From NCBI GenBank assembly GCA_031390425.1, contig JANMTL010000197.1:1-55654 (forward strand): DNA of 55,654 bases, written 5' to 3'. Positions 26,361 to 34,841 of the stretch are shown piece after piece. The notes under the pieces were generated by a model. The model did no database searches. It saw only the letters and a program-made list of their open reading frames with translations, and was not told the DNA's origin. The DNA comes from PBB1 sp031390425 (GTDB lineage: Bacteria; Pseudomonadota; Gammaproteobacteria; Burkholderiales; Burkholderiaceae_C). How positions within the stretch are numbered: position 1 is the stretch's first letter; each line of letters begins with the position of its first letter. Both the position numbers and the translations under genes were made by a program.

Positions 26361-28859
26361 TCAGATGAACGCACCGCCGGCCTTGCGGCGAATGCCGATC
26401 ACGGCTGGCTTCGGAAGGCCCGAGGTGTTGCCCGGGATCGTGTTGCTGGGCCACTGACTGCCGAACGGAATCGTCCGGCTCTGGTTGAACACGGTCGTGC
26501 CATCGAGCGACAGGATCTCGATCGAACGGGTCTTCGGGCCGGTGTTCTGGGCTCCGATCGGCGCGTTCTCGCCCGGGTGTTGAATCGACAACAGCAGGTG
26601 GTCGCCGACGAAGGTCGGGCCGGTCATCTCAGCGCGCGTGGGGCCGATGGCAAACGGCAGTTGTTTGCCGGCGTCGGGGCCTTCGGTCGGGATGCAGAAC
26701 ATCCAGTTGTTGCCGAACACGCCGACCGTCGGCTGCGCATTGGACGACCCCTTCAAAGCGTGGTTGATGGTGGTCGGCGTTGCGCTCAGACCCAGGCCCA
26801 AACCGTTGTGCAAATCGGTGGACATGTCCATCACGCCCCAGACGTTGAACTTGGCGTCGAAAGCCAGGTTGTCCAGGTTGCCGAAGCCTGCGCCGTTGAC
26901 CGAACCGGCCTCGCCCGCCTGCAGGAACTTGCTCCAGGTGAAGGTCAGCGCATCGGGTGCGTTGCCGCTTTCGACGATCTTGTACAGGCCGCCGTTCTGC
27001 GATTCGGCATTGAGAGCGGTGCTGTACTTGCTGACCGTGAAGATGCGCGAATCGGCGTAGCCGTCGCCACCGGCACGGCCGTCGGTGTAAGCAATGAACA
27101 CGTCCTTCGTTCTCGGGTGCACTTCCACATCTTCGGGGCGGGCACCGGGCGTGCCGCCGACCAGGTTGGCCGCTGCAAACGCATCGACGAGGACGGCACC
27201 TTGCGATGCGTAGAACTGGGCCAGCGTCTTGCCCTGGTAAGTGCCGATGAAGGTGGTTGCCGCCGCCGTGATCGGGTCGGTGGTCGCTGTGTTCTCCGTG
27301 AGCGTGGTCAATGGCAGGAAGCCGCCAGCGGTGGTCGATCCGGCGTAACCAATGCGACGTGGCAGGTTGACCAGGCCGTTGCGGTCCGGATTGGCGATGC
27401 CTTCTTGAGCGACCTGCACGGAGCCGATCGCGGTCGGGCTGTTCGGGTTGGTCACGGTGCTCAGCAGCAACGGAATCCACACGCCGGTGCCGTCGGCATT
27501 GAACTTGGCCACATAGAGCGTGCCGTTCTCGAACAGCGTACTGTTCGAAGTGCTGGTGACGTTGGTGACCACGGCGTCGCTGACGAACTTCCAAGTGTGT
27601 CCGCCGCGGCGGTCGTCACCCATGTAGGCCGCCATCTTCTTGCCCGGCTCGACGCGCATGGCCACGTTCTCATGACGGAAGCGGCCCAGCGCGGTGTGCT
27701 TCTTGGCGCGCACGGTGGGGTTCTTGACATCGATTTCGGTGACCCAGCCGTACTTTTCGCCGACCAGGCCGAACTCGGCGCCTGCGGTGCGGGCGCCGGT
27801 GTCGGTGGTCTGTGCGCCGACCGTGCTGTTGAACGCATAACCCGTTTGTGTGCCGTCGGCCTTCACGCCTTCGGTCACGCCCAGGAAGAAGAACGACGGA
27901 TCGGCCTGGAAATTCTCTTCGCAGGTCAGGATCGTGCCCCACGGCGTGGTGCCGCCCGAGCAGTTGCCCAGCGTGCCGATGATCTTGTCGCCCAGGCCGT
28001 CGCTGCTGAGATTGAAAACCTGCGTGGCTGCCGGGCCGGTCCCCAACAAGTAGTTGTTGTCGCCGACTTGGTGCGCCAACGCGCCCCATGAAGTCACAGC
28101 CGAATAGCCGACCACGCCGCGCTCGGCGCTGTAGTAAGCATCGCTGCGCGTCGAGTTGATGCCCAGGCCCGACAGCGCATGGATGCGACGGTTCAGCACG
28201 TCGCCGTTTTGCACTGCGAAGCGGCCACCGCGCGTGACGCGCTTGATTCGCAGGATGGAGCCACCCACGTTGTAGAGGCACTCGCCGAAGAAGGCGCGGT
28301 TGCGCACGTCCGGCAAGGCGTAGCCGATGACGCTTTGGAAAACGTTGTTGCCAGCCGGGGTCGTGATGGCCGCCTCGGGACAAATCTGCGAGAACGGATA
28401 CGACACGTACTCGTGGTTGGTCCACAGCAGACCGTCGTTGGTGCCGGCCAGCGGGATGTAGCCGGTGTAGTCGGCGTTGAAACCGACGTAATCGTTGGCA
28501 GTCGAGTAGGCCGTGTTGCCGAACGGCCGATCGCCCCAGGCACTGATGACATAGCGCTCGTATTCGGGCGGCACGATGACGTCGTCGATGACGGTGTAAG
28601 TTGGCAATTCGACAGCCGGGCCGCCGGTCTCGACCGACGCGATCACCGAGCCCACACCGTTCACGCCGGTCGCAAGAAAGTGGTTGTTGGTCGTGTAGAC
28701 CGGCAATGGGAACGGCACGCGGACCGGCGTGAAAGCGATGGCGATGGGGGCGGCAAGTGCGCTGCTCGGGGCGAACAACGCTCCGGCGCCGCCGACCGCT
28801 GCGGTCGCACTGGTACCACCGACGAAGGCCAGAAAACTCCGGCGGTTGATTTCTTGCAT
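26361..28859 (-). CDS. phoX: PhoX-family alkaline phosphatase, Tat-exported
   Basis: An 832-residue protein of the PhoX (DUF839) family. The N-terminus is a twin-arginine signal (NRRSFLAFVGG, Arg6-Arg7), so it is exported folded, as expected for a cofactor-loaded enzyme. Family landmarks are DGLLWTNHEYVSYPF, GNCSGGTTPWGTILTCEENF and RPEDVEVHPRTKDVFIAYTD, where the acidic residues bind calcium and iron in known PhoX proteins. It hydrolyses phosphate monoesters in the periplasm or outside. GGAGACG precedes the ATG at 28859. No Pho box was evident upstream. It is longer than many PhoX enzymes. Its position beside a surface nuclease suggests joint phosphate scavenging (inference). Confidence 0.87.
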   Translation of the reverse strand: MQEINRRSFLAFVGGTSATAAVGGAGALFAPSSALAAPIAIAFTPVRVPFPLPVYTTNNHFLATGVNGVGSVIASVETGGPAVELPTYTVIDDVIVPPEYERYVISAWGDRPFGNTAYSTANDYVGFNADYTGYIPLAGTNDGLLWTNHEYVSYPFSQICPEAAITTPAGNNVFQSVIGYALPDVRNRAFFGECLYNVGGSILRIKRVTRGGRFAVQNGDVLNRRIHALSGLGINSTRSDAYYSAERGVVGYSAVTSWGALAHQVGDNNYLLGTGPAATQVFNLSSDGLGDKIIGTLGNCSGGTTPWGTILTCEENFQADPSFFFLGVTEGVKADGTQTGYAFNSTVGAQTTDTGARTAGAEFGLVGEKYGWVTEIDVKNPTVRAKKHTALGRFRHENVAMRVEPGKKMAAYMGDDRRGGHTWKFVSDAVVTNVTSTSNSTLFENGTLYVAKFNADGTGVWIPLLLSTVTNPNSPTAIGSVQVAQEGIANPDRNGLVNLPRRIGYAGSTTAGGFLPLTTLTENTATTDPITAAATTFIGTYQGKTLAQFYASQGAVLVDAFAAANLVGGTPGARPEDVEVHPRTKDVFIAYTDGRAGGDGYADSRIFTVSKYSTALNAESQNGGLYKIVESGNAPDALTFTWSKFLQAGEAGSVNGAGFGNLDNLAFDAKFNVWGVMDMSTDLHNGLGLGLSATPTTINHALKGSSNAQPTVGVFGNNWMFCIPTEGPDAGKQLPFAIGPTRAEMTGPTFVGDHLLLSIQHPGENAPIGAQNTGPKTRSIEILSLDGTTVFNQSRTIPFGSQWPSNTIPGNTSGLPKPAVIGIRRKAGGAFI

Positions 28860-29060
28860 GACAAACGTCTCCTGTTGGCTGCGGTTGAAAGAAGTCCCGT
28901 GCACCGGCTCATGTGAGCGATGCATCGAAAAATCGGTAACTGAACGAAAGTTTCGCGAGGCAGCGTGACAAGAGACGCAGATGATCAGCGACCTCTCATG
29001 GCCTCTTTGTACTAGTCCGCAGGCACAAAAGGCGGTGTCTGTCGAGTTGAAGGAGTCGAC

Positions 29061-29105
29061 AAACGAAAACGCCGGTGAGCCGCCTCTCGAGGCAACCCAC
29101 CGGCG
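29061..29105 (-). terminator. Rho-independent terminator after the 66-residue gene
   Basis: On the minus strand, CGCCGGTG (29098-29105 complement) pairs with CACCGGCG (29070-29077 complement), with a smaller nested stem in the loop, and is followed by TTTTCGTTT. It ends the 29949-29121 two-gene unit. Confidence 0.75.
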
Positions 29106-29120
29106 GTTGTTTCGTGCCCG

Positions 29121-29321
29121 TCAGGGAGTCGAAACAGTGTCGGGTTGTTGCAGTGCGCTGCCGATGTTGGACAACTGAACGATCACCGCCCGCGCGCAAG
29201 CCAGGGCGTTCAAAGCGCCTTCCATGCGGGTGCTGTCTGCGGCCAACGGCTGCTCACGCAGGCGCCGCTCCAACCATTCGAGCTGGGCGGCGATGAACGC
29301 GAATTCTTCGATGCTGGTCAT
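29121..29321 (-). CDS. Small hypothetical protein (66 residues)
   Basis: A 66-residue, probably cytoplasmic protein starting MTSIEEFAFIAAQLEWLERR. It is predicted all-helical, with heptad-like hydrophobic spacing (IEEFAFIAAQLEWL and ALNALACARAVIVQL), and has no signal peptide. A purine-rich AAAGAGATTACCA precedes the ATG at 29321. It lies 19 bases after the VPLPA-CTERM gene upstream and before a terminator, so it is the second gene of that unit. I recognise no family. The coupling suggests a small accessory or regulatory role tied to the exported protein, which is inference only. Confidence 0.65.
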   Translation of the reverse strand: MTSIEEFAFIAAQLEWLERRLREQPLAADSTRMEGALNALACARAVIVQLSNIGSALQQPDTVSTP

Positions 29322-29340
29322 TGGTAATCTCTTTAAGCGT

Positions 29341-29949
29341 TCACGCGGCGGCGCTGGCCTTGCGGCGGCGAATTCCTGCGGCGCCCAATGTGCCCAACCC
29401 CAGCACAAGCAACGGCAGGGCCGCAGGCAACGGCACCGCCGCTGGCGTCGACGCGATCAAGGTGCCGGCATAGGAGCCGGGGGGTGCCAACAAGGTGCCG
29501 CGAACCTGGAGCGAATAGGCCCCCGCAGCGAACCCTGCAAACGGCGTGGTCGAGGAACTGATGGTGATCGGGGCGGCGGCAGTCACGCTCTGCCATCCGG
29601 TCGAAACGGCCACGTTGGCGCTGTCGAAAAGACCGATTTGCAGGTTCTCGACACCGAACGTGTTCAGGCCGCCGGGACCGTCGTCGAACTTGAACGCCGC
29701 CGCGAAACTCGTGACGTCGGCGCCACCGGCCAGAACGAAGTTCCAGGTGTCGAGAAAGTTGTACGGCGCAGACAACGGCGGGCCGGTGTGCACGGTCAGC
29801 TGGGTATCGGTGCGGTTGCCGAATTCCACCGACGCGGGCGCGGTGATGGTTCCGGAACCGAGCGTGAAGACGAAGTCAGCGTGTGCCGTGCCGACGGCGC
29901 ACAGAAAAGCGACACACAGTGAAATGTCGCGACCGAATCGCAGCTTCAT
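29341..29949 (-). CDS. VPLPA-CTERM secreted protein (FxDxF-like)
   Basis: A 202-residue protein: signal peptide at residues 1-24 (to GTAHAD), a body containing NFLDTWNFVL that resembles the FxDxF motif family of exosortase clients, and a C-terminal signal from residue 172, VPLPAALPLLVLGLGTLG then GIRRRKASAAA. GGAGAAATC before the ATG at 29949 is a good ribosome binding site. It should be exported by Sec and processed by XrtD. The signal is almost the same as that of the 25765 protein (VPLPAALPLL), so both may follow the same route. It is followed closely by the 66-residue gene. Confidence 0.84.
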   Translation of the reverse strand: MKLRFGRDISLCVAFLCAVGTAHADFVFTLGSGTITAPASVEFGNRTDTQLTVHTGPPLSAPYNFLDTWNFVLAGGADVTSFAAAFKFDDGPGGLNTFGVENLQIGLFDSANVAVSTGWQSVTAAAPITISSSTTPFAGFAAGAYSLQVRGTLLAPPGSYAGTLIASTPAAVPLPAALPLLVLGLGTLGAAGIRRRKASAAA

Positions 29950-30127
29950 GATTTCTCCGTATAAACCTTTGGATGCCACAGCGTGCATAACCAACATGAC
30001 AGCAGGTCGGGCGTAACGGGCAGTGGAGATGATCCGTATGAGCCGGTCCGTCGCGTCAACGCAGTGACAACGGCCGTCTTGCGCGGCCACCGCGCCTGCC
30101 TGCTGCCGATGGCGAAGCCACCCCAGG

Positions 30128-31048
30128 CTACGGTTCATCGACCGACTGCCTGGACCGCCGGTAACCCGCACTGAACCCGCCAACCAATCGCCGGTACCAA
30201 GGCGCTCGTCGACCTTCAGTGCCCTTCTTCTCGCCCTTCTCGGTTTCGCGGGCCTGGCTCATCACCGTGCCGATCAGGTTGAACGGTGCCAGCAGTTCGG
30301 CCATGCTTTCCATGTCCTGCATCGAGGTGGTGTGCTCCTCCACCACCACCAGCGTGGTGTCGACCTGCGGCAAAAAGGCCAGCGCATCGGCGGTGTCCAG
30401 CAGCGGCGGCAGGTCGATGATGATGTAGCGGTCCTGGTAGCGCTGCTTCATCTCCTGGATCAGTTGCTGCGCCACTTTGGTGGCCAACAGCTCGGCCGAA
30501 TTCAGCACCGCCTGTTGCCCCGCCGGCAGCAGCACCAGGCGGGCCACGCCCGGGTTCACCAGCAACTCGGAGATCGGTACGCCGTGCGTCAGGTGGTCGC
30601 TGAGCCCGCGCGCACCGTCGAGTCCGAACATCGACTGCAGGCCGTGCCCGCTGAGATCGGCGTCGACCAGCAACACGGCCGAGTCGTAGTCGGCTGCGAT
30701 CGACAGCGCGAGGTTGACGGCGGTCAACGACTTGCCTTCGATGCGGCGCGGGCTGGTCACCGCCAGCAGGTTGAAGCCGTCGGCGCGCAGGCGCTGCAGC
30801 ACCTGGTTGCGCAGCATCTTGAACGATTCGGCCAGCGCCGAGCGGTCGGCCTTGACGACGCCGTGCGTGCGCTGCAGGCGGACCAGCGCATCGGCCATCA
30901 CCTGCGTGCTCGAGTACTCGATGCGCAACGGCTCGGTGCGCGCCTGCGTCTCACCCTGCAGCAACTCGGGATGGATGACGTTCAGCGTCGCCGTGTTCAG
31001 CGCGAGGGGGTCGCTCATGCCCAGATTGTTGTCGCCCGGCAGCTTCAT
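30128..31048 (-). CDS. Exopolysaccharide-locus tyrosine autokinase (CpsD/CapB family)
   Basis: About 306 residues forming the cytoplasmic kinase partner of a Wzz/Wzc-type protein. The ATPase core has AVTSPRRIEGKSLTAVNLAL as Walker A, VLLVDADLSG as Walker A' and YIIIDLPPLLDTADAL as Walker B. The Walker A loop departs from the common SARPGEGKS pattern: the Pro-Gly before EGKS is Arg-Ile. The C-terminal tail has only two tyrosines (PWYRRLVGGFSAGYRR) rather than a tyrosine cluster. These kinases control chain length and export by phosphorylation cycles. The ATG at 31048 is used; a TTG at 31060 overlapping the upstream stop is possible. It is the last gene of the export operon. Confidence 0.84.
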   Translation of the reverse strand: MKLPGDNNLGMSDPLALNTATLNVIHPELLQGETQARTEPLRIEYSSTQVMADALVRLQRTHGVVKADRSALAESFKMLRNQVLQRLRADGFNLLAVTSPRRIEGKSLTAVNLALSIAADYDSAVLLVDADLSGHGLQSMFGLDGARGLSDHLTHGVPISELLVNPGVARLVLLPAGQQAVLNSAELLATKVAQQLIQEMKQRYQDRYIIIDLPPLLDTADALAFLPQVDTTLVVVEEHTTSMQDMESMAELLAPFNLIGTVMSQARETEKGEKKGTEGRRAPWYRRLVGGFSAGYRRSRQSVDEP

Positions 31049-31056
31049 TGGCGCAC

Positions 31057-32853
31057 TCAATTGGCAATCCGCCGCAAGATGCCGTACCAGGCGACATCGA
31101 TCGGCATGTAGAAGTTGTGGAACGCCGCCATCGCGAGCGCGATCAGCATCAACGCCCCGCCACTGGCGATCCAGCGCAGCCGCGAGCGGCGCCGCTTGAG
31201 GATCGGGCTCGGCAGCGCGGGCAGTTTCGCCAGCACCGGCACTTGCATCACCCGCACGACATCGCGTGCGCTGTGCACGGTTTGGTCGATGGCCTCGCGC
31301 AGCGCGGCGGCAGCGACCCCGCCTGCCAGCGCGAACAGCACCCCCATCATCAGGATGACCGTGCGGTTCGGCCGATACGGCTTCTCGGGAAAGATCGGCG
31401 GCTCGATCAAGGTGAACCGCTCGGCCTTGCGACCGCGTTCGAGCTGCTCGGCGACCTGCGCCTGCATCTGCTTGTCGCGCAGCTCGCGAAAGCGCGCGCG
31501 CGAGCTGTCGAGGTCGCGCGCGAGTTCGAGGTACTCGCGTTCGACCTCGGGCGTCTGGCTGACCCGCCTGTCCAGCAGTTCGAGCTTGCCGCGCATTTCC
31601 TGGCGCTCGCTGCGCAGCGACTGAATCTGCGCGATGGCGGTTTCGATCTGCGATTTCAGGTTGATGTAGACGGGGTTGTCGGGCTTGCGGGCACGGCGCG
31701 TCTCGTCGGCGCGGCCCTCGGGCGCGTCGGCGCCGGTGCGCACCGCCTTGTCGATCGCCGCGAAGGCACGCTTCAACTGCACCACGTCGGGGTGATCGTC
31801 GGAATACTTTTGGCGCAGCAGCGAAATCTGCTGCTGGAGCTGCAGCAGCTTGTTCTCGCGATCGGTGGCGTCGTCCTGCAAACCGGTCTCCTTCTTCAGG
31901 ATCGCGATCTCGCGGCGCAACCGTTTGACGTCGGGGTGGTCGTCGCTGTAGACGCCGCTCAGGCTGGTCAACTGCAGTTGCAAGGCCTTCAGCCGATCCT
32001 CGGGTTCGAGCAGCGTGCCGCCATTGCCGAGCACCGGCGTGCTCGGCTTGGTGTCGGCCAACTGGCCTTGCAGCGCGCTGCGGCGTTCCTCCAGAAACAC
32101 GATGTCGCGCTCGATGCGCTGGATGTCGGCATTGGTACGTTCGCTGCCCATCTGATTGGACAGGTTCAGCTCAGGCAGCCGACCTTGGTTGCGCGCCTTG
32201 AAGGCCGAGAGCGTCTGCTCCAGCTCGGAGATGTGTTGCGTCACGCGGGACAGTTCTTCGTCGAGAAACAGCGTGGTCTCGGCGGCCTTTTGCTGGCGGT
32301 TCTTGACGTTCTCGTTCAGGTACAGCGTGGTCAGCTCGTTGGCGATCTTCTGCGCGTTGGCCGCAGACTCGCTGTCGTACGACAGGCTGAAAGCGATCGT
32401 CGATTTCACCGGCGAGCCGCTGCGCCGGTCGGTCACCTCGGCGCTGATCGGCGTCAGCTTGATGTCGCGGCGCATGCGGTCGAGGATGTCCTCGCTGGTC
32501 TCGCTCTGCCGCGCCTTGCCGTAGAGGCCGTATTTGTCGACCAACTCCAGCAAGGTCGAGCGCGTCATCACCTGCTGGCTGATGACCTGGATGCGCTCGT
32601 CGGCAAAGCTGGTGACCGTCGAGCGCACGAACTCCTGCGGAATCTCCTGCTCCTTGATCAGAATCGTCGCGGTGGAGCGGTAGACCGGCGGCAGCGCGAC
32701 CGCCACCACCGCCGCGATTGCGAACAGCACGGCGAACACCCAGCCGATCAGGCCACGGCGGCGCCGCAGGATGCCGATGTAGTCGGCCAGGCTCTTGCCG
32801 CTGTCGGCTGCGACGTCGGCGGGGTTGTAGAGGTCTTGCGGAACGGCGGACAT
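31057..32853 (-). CDS. Wzz/Wzc-type polysaccharide chain-length determinant
   Basis: A 598-residue inner-membrane protein. The first membrane segment is near residues 35-57 (GLIGWVFAVLFAIAAVVAVAL), followed by a long periplasmic region with extended coiled coil (about 180-480). It contains the duplicated block VYSDDHPDVKRLRREI / KYSDDHPDVVQLKRAF. The second membrane segment is near 498-518, preceded by the Pro-rich EPPIFPEKPYRPNR typical of the Wzz family. A third hydrophobic segment lies near 564-587. It sets polymer length and couples to the outer-membrane exporter. The kinase domain is separate (the next gene), as in exosortase-associated loci. The extra C-terminal segment makes it longer than usual. 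Confidence 0.87.
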   Translation of the reverse strand: MSAVPQDLYNPADVAADSGKSLADYIGILRRRRGLIGWVFAVLFAIAAVVAVALPPVYRSTATILIKEQEIPQEFVRSTVTSFADERIQVISQQVMTRSTLLELVDKYGLYGKARQSETSEDILDRMRRDIKLTPISAEVTDRRSGSPVKSTIAFSLSYDSESAANAQKIANELTTLYLNENVKNRQQKAAETTLFLDEELSRVTQHISELEQTLSAFKARNQGRLPELNLSNQMGSERTNADIQRIERDIVFLEERRSALQGQLADTKPSTPVLGNGGTLLEPEDRLKALQLQLTSLSGVYSDDHPDVKRLRREIAILKKETGLQDDATDRENKLLQLQQQISLLRQKYSDDHPDVVQLKRAFAAIDKAVRTGADAPEGRADETRRARKPDNPVYINLKSQIETAIAQIQSLRSERQEMRGKLELLDRRVSQTPEVEREYLELARDLDSSRARFRELRDKQMQAQVAEQLERGRKAERFTLIEPPIFPEKPYRPNRTVILMMGVLFALAGGVAAAALREAIDQTVHSARDVVRVMQVPVLAKLPALPSPILKRRRSRLRWIASGGALMLIALAMAAFHNFYMPIDVAWYGILRRIAN

Positions 32854-32894
32854 GGTGTGTGCGGGGGCGGGGTTCGGAGTTCAGCGCGATCGGT

Positions 32895-34148
32895 TCAGCG
32901 GGTCAGGTCGATTTTCGACCAGTCGTATTGCAGCGAAACGTTGACGCTGTTGGCCTGCGCCGTGTTGCCGGGGCCGACGTTGTTGGACTGACTCCACTGG
33001 TAGCCGGCTTGCAAGCTGAGTTCGGGCGCGAGCAGTTTCGACACCGATATCGAAAGCGACTGCTGCCTCGCCGTGCCATCGAGGCCGCCGCCACTGCCGC
33101 CGCTCTGGAACTTCGAGCGCGACTGCGCATAGCCCATCGACGAACTCAGCGTTTCGGAGAAAGCGTGGCTGACGCCCAGGCTCAGCGTGTCGCCCCGCGT
33201 CACGGTGCCGGCTCCGCCGGGCGTTTGCTGGTTGCTGGTGGTGAACGACAGACTGGAGGTTTCGTCGAACCTGTAGTTGTAGGTCGAGCTGTACTGCAGA
33301 CCGTAGTCCGAGGAGTTACCCGAGTTTTGCACGACGATGAACGGCAGCAGCCCCGAGCGACACAGCGCCACCTGCAGCGGGCAGACGATGCGTGTGCGCG
33401 CCTGCGAACTGTCGGTGCGGTAGACCCCGAGGTTCAGCGAGGCACTGACCCGCTCGGACAGCGCCCGCGCCATCCCGAAGCTGATGAAGTTGGTCTCGGA
33501 TCGGTTGGGTCCACTGTCGGCGCGGTACTCCGAATGGCTGACTTGCAGGTTCGCGGTGTCGCTCTCGGTGAGTCGGTACGACAGGCCCGCCGACACGCCG
33601 GTGCTGCGAAAGCCGACCGCGCCGGACACCTGCTGGCCGTAGCCGGTGCGCGATGTCGACACCTGCGTGCTGGCGCTGAGCAACTCGCTGATCGCGCGCG
33701 ACCAGTTCGCCGACAACGACGAGGTGCGGCGCTGGCCGCGGCCCACGGTGACATCGGCGTTTTGCACCACGTTGTTGAAGTCCTGCGCGTATTGCGCCGT
33801 GACGCCGAAGCTGTTCAACGGATCGGTCAGCGTCTGGCTGAGCACGAACTGGCCGTCGACGCGGTCGTTGCCACCGTTGCCGCGCTGGCGCAAGGCGGTC
33901 AACGCCGCGTTCAGCCGCGTCGCCGAGTTCTCCATCTGCCGCGAAGCATTGAGCGTGTTGGACAAGGACAGGGTGTTCACGAGGCCGGGTGATTCTTTGG
34001 AAAGCGAGACGTTGTCATTGAGTTCGAGGCGCGACTGCACGCTGTTATCGACCGTCCACAGGTCGGCCTGAGCTGCACTTGGCACGCAGCCGAATGCCGC
34101 AGTGCACAGCGCCAAACCGCACCGGTGTGCGCGAGCGGTCGCACTCAC
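32895..34148 (-). CDS. Outer-membrane beta-barrel protein of the exopolysaccharide locus
   Basis: A 417-residue protein with a signal peptide (residues 1-28) and a body of alternating hydrophobic and polar residues rich in Ser, Thr and Asn, as in outer-membrane barrels. Repeated strands such as GVSAGLSYRLTESDTANLQVSHSEY suggest 12 or more strands. Similar proteins (EpsL-like) accompany exosortase-type polysaccharide clusters. It is probably a channel or accessory for polymer export. It begins at a GTG that overlaps the Wza stop by four bases (GTGA). The chain ends KIDLTR, not with the usual terminal aromatic residue. Confidence 0.75.
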   Translation of the reverse strand: MSATARAHRCGLALCTAAFGCVPSAAQADLWTVDNSVQSRLELNDNVSLSKESPGLVNTLSLSNTLNASRQMENSATRLNAALTALRQRGNGGNDRVDGQFVLSQTLTDPLNSFGVTAQYAQDFNNVVQNADVTVGRGQRRTSSLSANWSRAISELLSASTQVSTSRTGYGQQVSGAVGFRSTGVSAGLSYRLTESDTANLQVSHSEYRADSGPNRSETNFISFGMARALSERVSASLNLGVYRTDSSQARTRIVCPLQVALCRSGLLPFIVVQNSGNSSDYGLQYSSTYNYRFDETSSLSFTTSNQQTPGGAGTVTRGDTLSLGVSHAFSETLSSSMGYAQSRSKFQSGGSGGGLDGTARQQSLSISVSKLLAPELSLQAGYQWSQSNNVGPGNTAQANSVNVSLQYDWSKIDLTR

Positions 34149-34831
34149 GGCACCAGCAGCACGTCTCCGCTTCTCAGCGTGATGTTCTGCGACAGATCGC
34201 CGCCCTTTCGAACGCGGGAATACTGAAACGGAATAGAGGTCGTCTTGCCATCGACCTTGCGGATGATCCGAATGCCGTCCTCCGACGCGAACGGCGTCAT
34301 GCCGCCCGCGATCGACAAGGCCTGCAGCACGTCGATGTTGCGGCCGGTCTGGATATCGCCCGGCTTGTTGACGCGGCCGATCACGTAGACGCGGTAGCTG
34401 GCGACCCGCACCACCGCCACCGTGACCACCGGCTCGGGAATGTATTTTTCGAGCCGCTTGACCAGCTCGTCACGGACCTGCGACGCGGTCTTGCCAGCGA
34501 CGATGAAGTCCCCGGCCAGCGGGAACGAAATGCCGCCGTCGGGGCGCACCAGCGCCGCGGCCTTGAGCGTTTCGTCCTTCCACACCGAGATGTCCAGCGC
34601 ATCCTCGGGTCCGATCACGTACGCCGGGTCGGTGATGACGACGCCTTCGACCCGGTCGCCCCACTTGACGGACGCTCCCGTCGACGGCACCGCGGCGGGC
34701 GGTTCTTCATCGAAGAACGGGATCGAGGACAGGCTGGAGCAGGCGGCTAGCAAGCTGAGGCTGAACGTCGCGGAGATCGTGCGGAGCAGGATCGAACGCG
34801 GGACGAACTTCAGTGCGCACAAGGGTGTCAT
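34145..34831 (-). CDS. Wza-like polysaccharide export lipoprotein
   Basis: A 228-residue outer-membrane lipoprotein. The signal peptide ends in the lipobox LLAACSS (Cys near residue 31). The Poly_export domain starts at YVIGPEDALDISVWKDETL, with VRPDGGISFPLAGDF, and is followed by one SLBB domain (RVYVIGRVNKPGDIQTG). This is the short form with a single SLBB, common in exosortase loci. It should form the outer-membrane exit for the polymer set in length by the Wzz protein downstream. It overlaps that operon's barrel gene and lies 10 bases after the coiled-coil protein gene. Confidence 0.89.
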   Translation of the reverse strand: MTPLCALKFVPRSILLRTISATFSLSLLAACSSLSSIPFFDEEPPAAVPSTGASVKWGDRVEGVVITDPAYVIGPEDALDISVWKDETLKAAALVRPDGGISFPLAGDFIVAGKTASQVRDELVKRLEKYIPEPVVTVAVVRVASYRVYVIGRVNKPGDIQTGRNIDVLQALSIAGGMTPFASEDGIRIIRKVDGKTTSIPFQYSRVRKGGDLSQNITLRSGDVLLVP

Positions 34832-34841
34832 GTCGGGGGCT

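Noticed and set aside
28860..29060. Pho box upstream of phoX
   Set aside because: No pair of CTGTCAT-like direct repeats with 11-base phasing was visible; only partial GTCA matches occur.
20452..30127. Sigma-54 (-24/-12) promoters upstream of the sorted-protein genes, as reported for PrsK/PrsR-controlled PEP-CTERM genes
   Set aside because: I looked upstream of 20594, 22154, 26289, 28859 and 29949 and found no convincing TGGCAC-N5-TTGC match.
30063..30127. GC-rich palindrome (GCGCGG / CCGCGC) downstream of the tyrosine kinase gene as a terminator
   Set aside because: No T-run follows the stem in either direction, so a rho-independent terminator is not supported.
31048..32991. A 647-codon plus-strand frame opposite the Wzz-type gene
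   Set aside because: It is antisense to a recognised chain-length determinant and rich in Leu/Gln/Arg/His with no domain.
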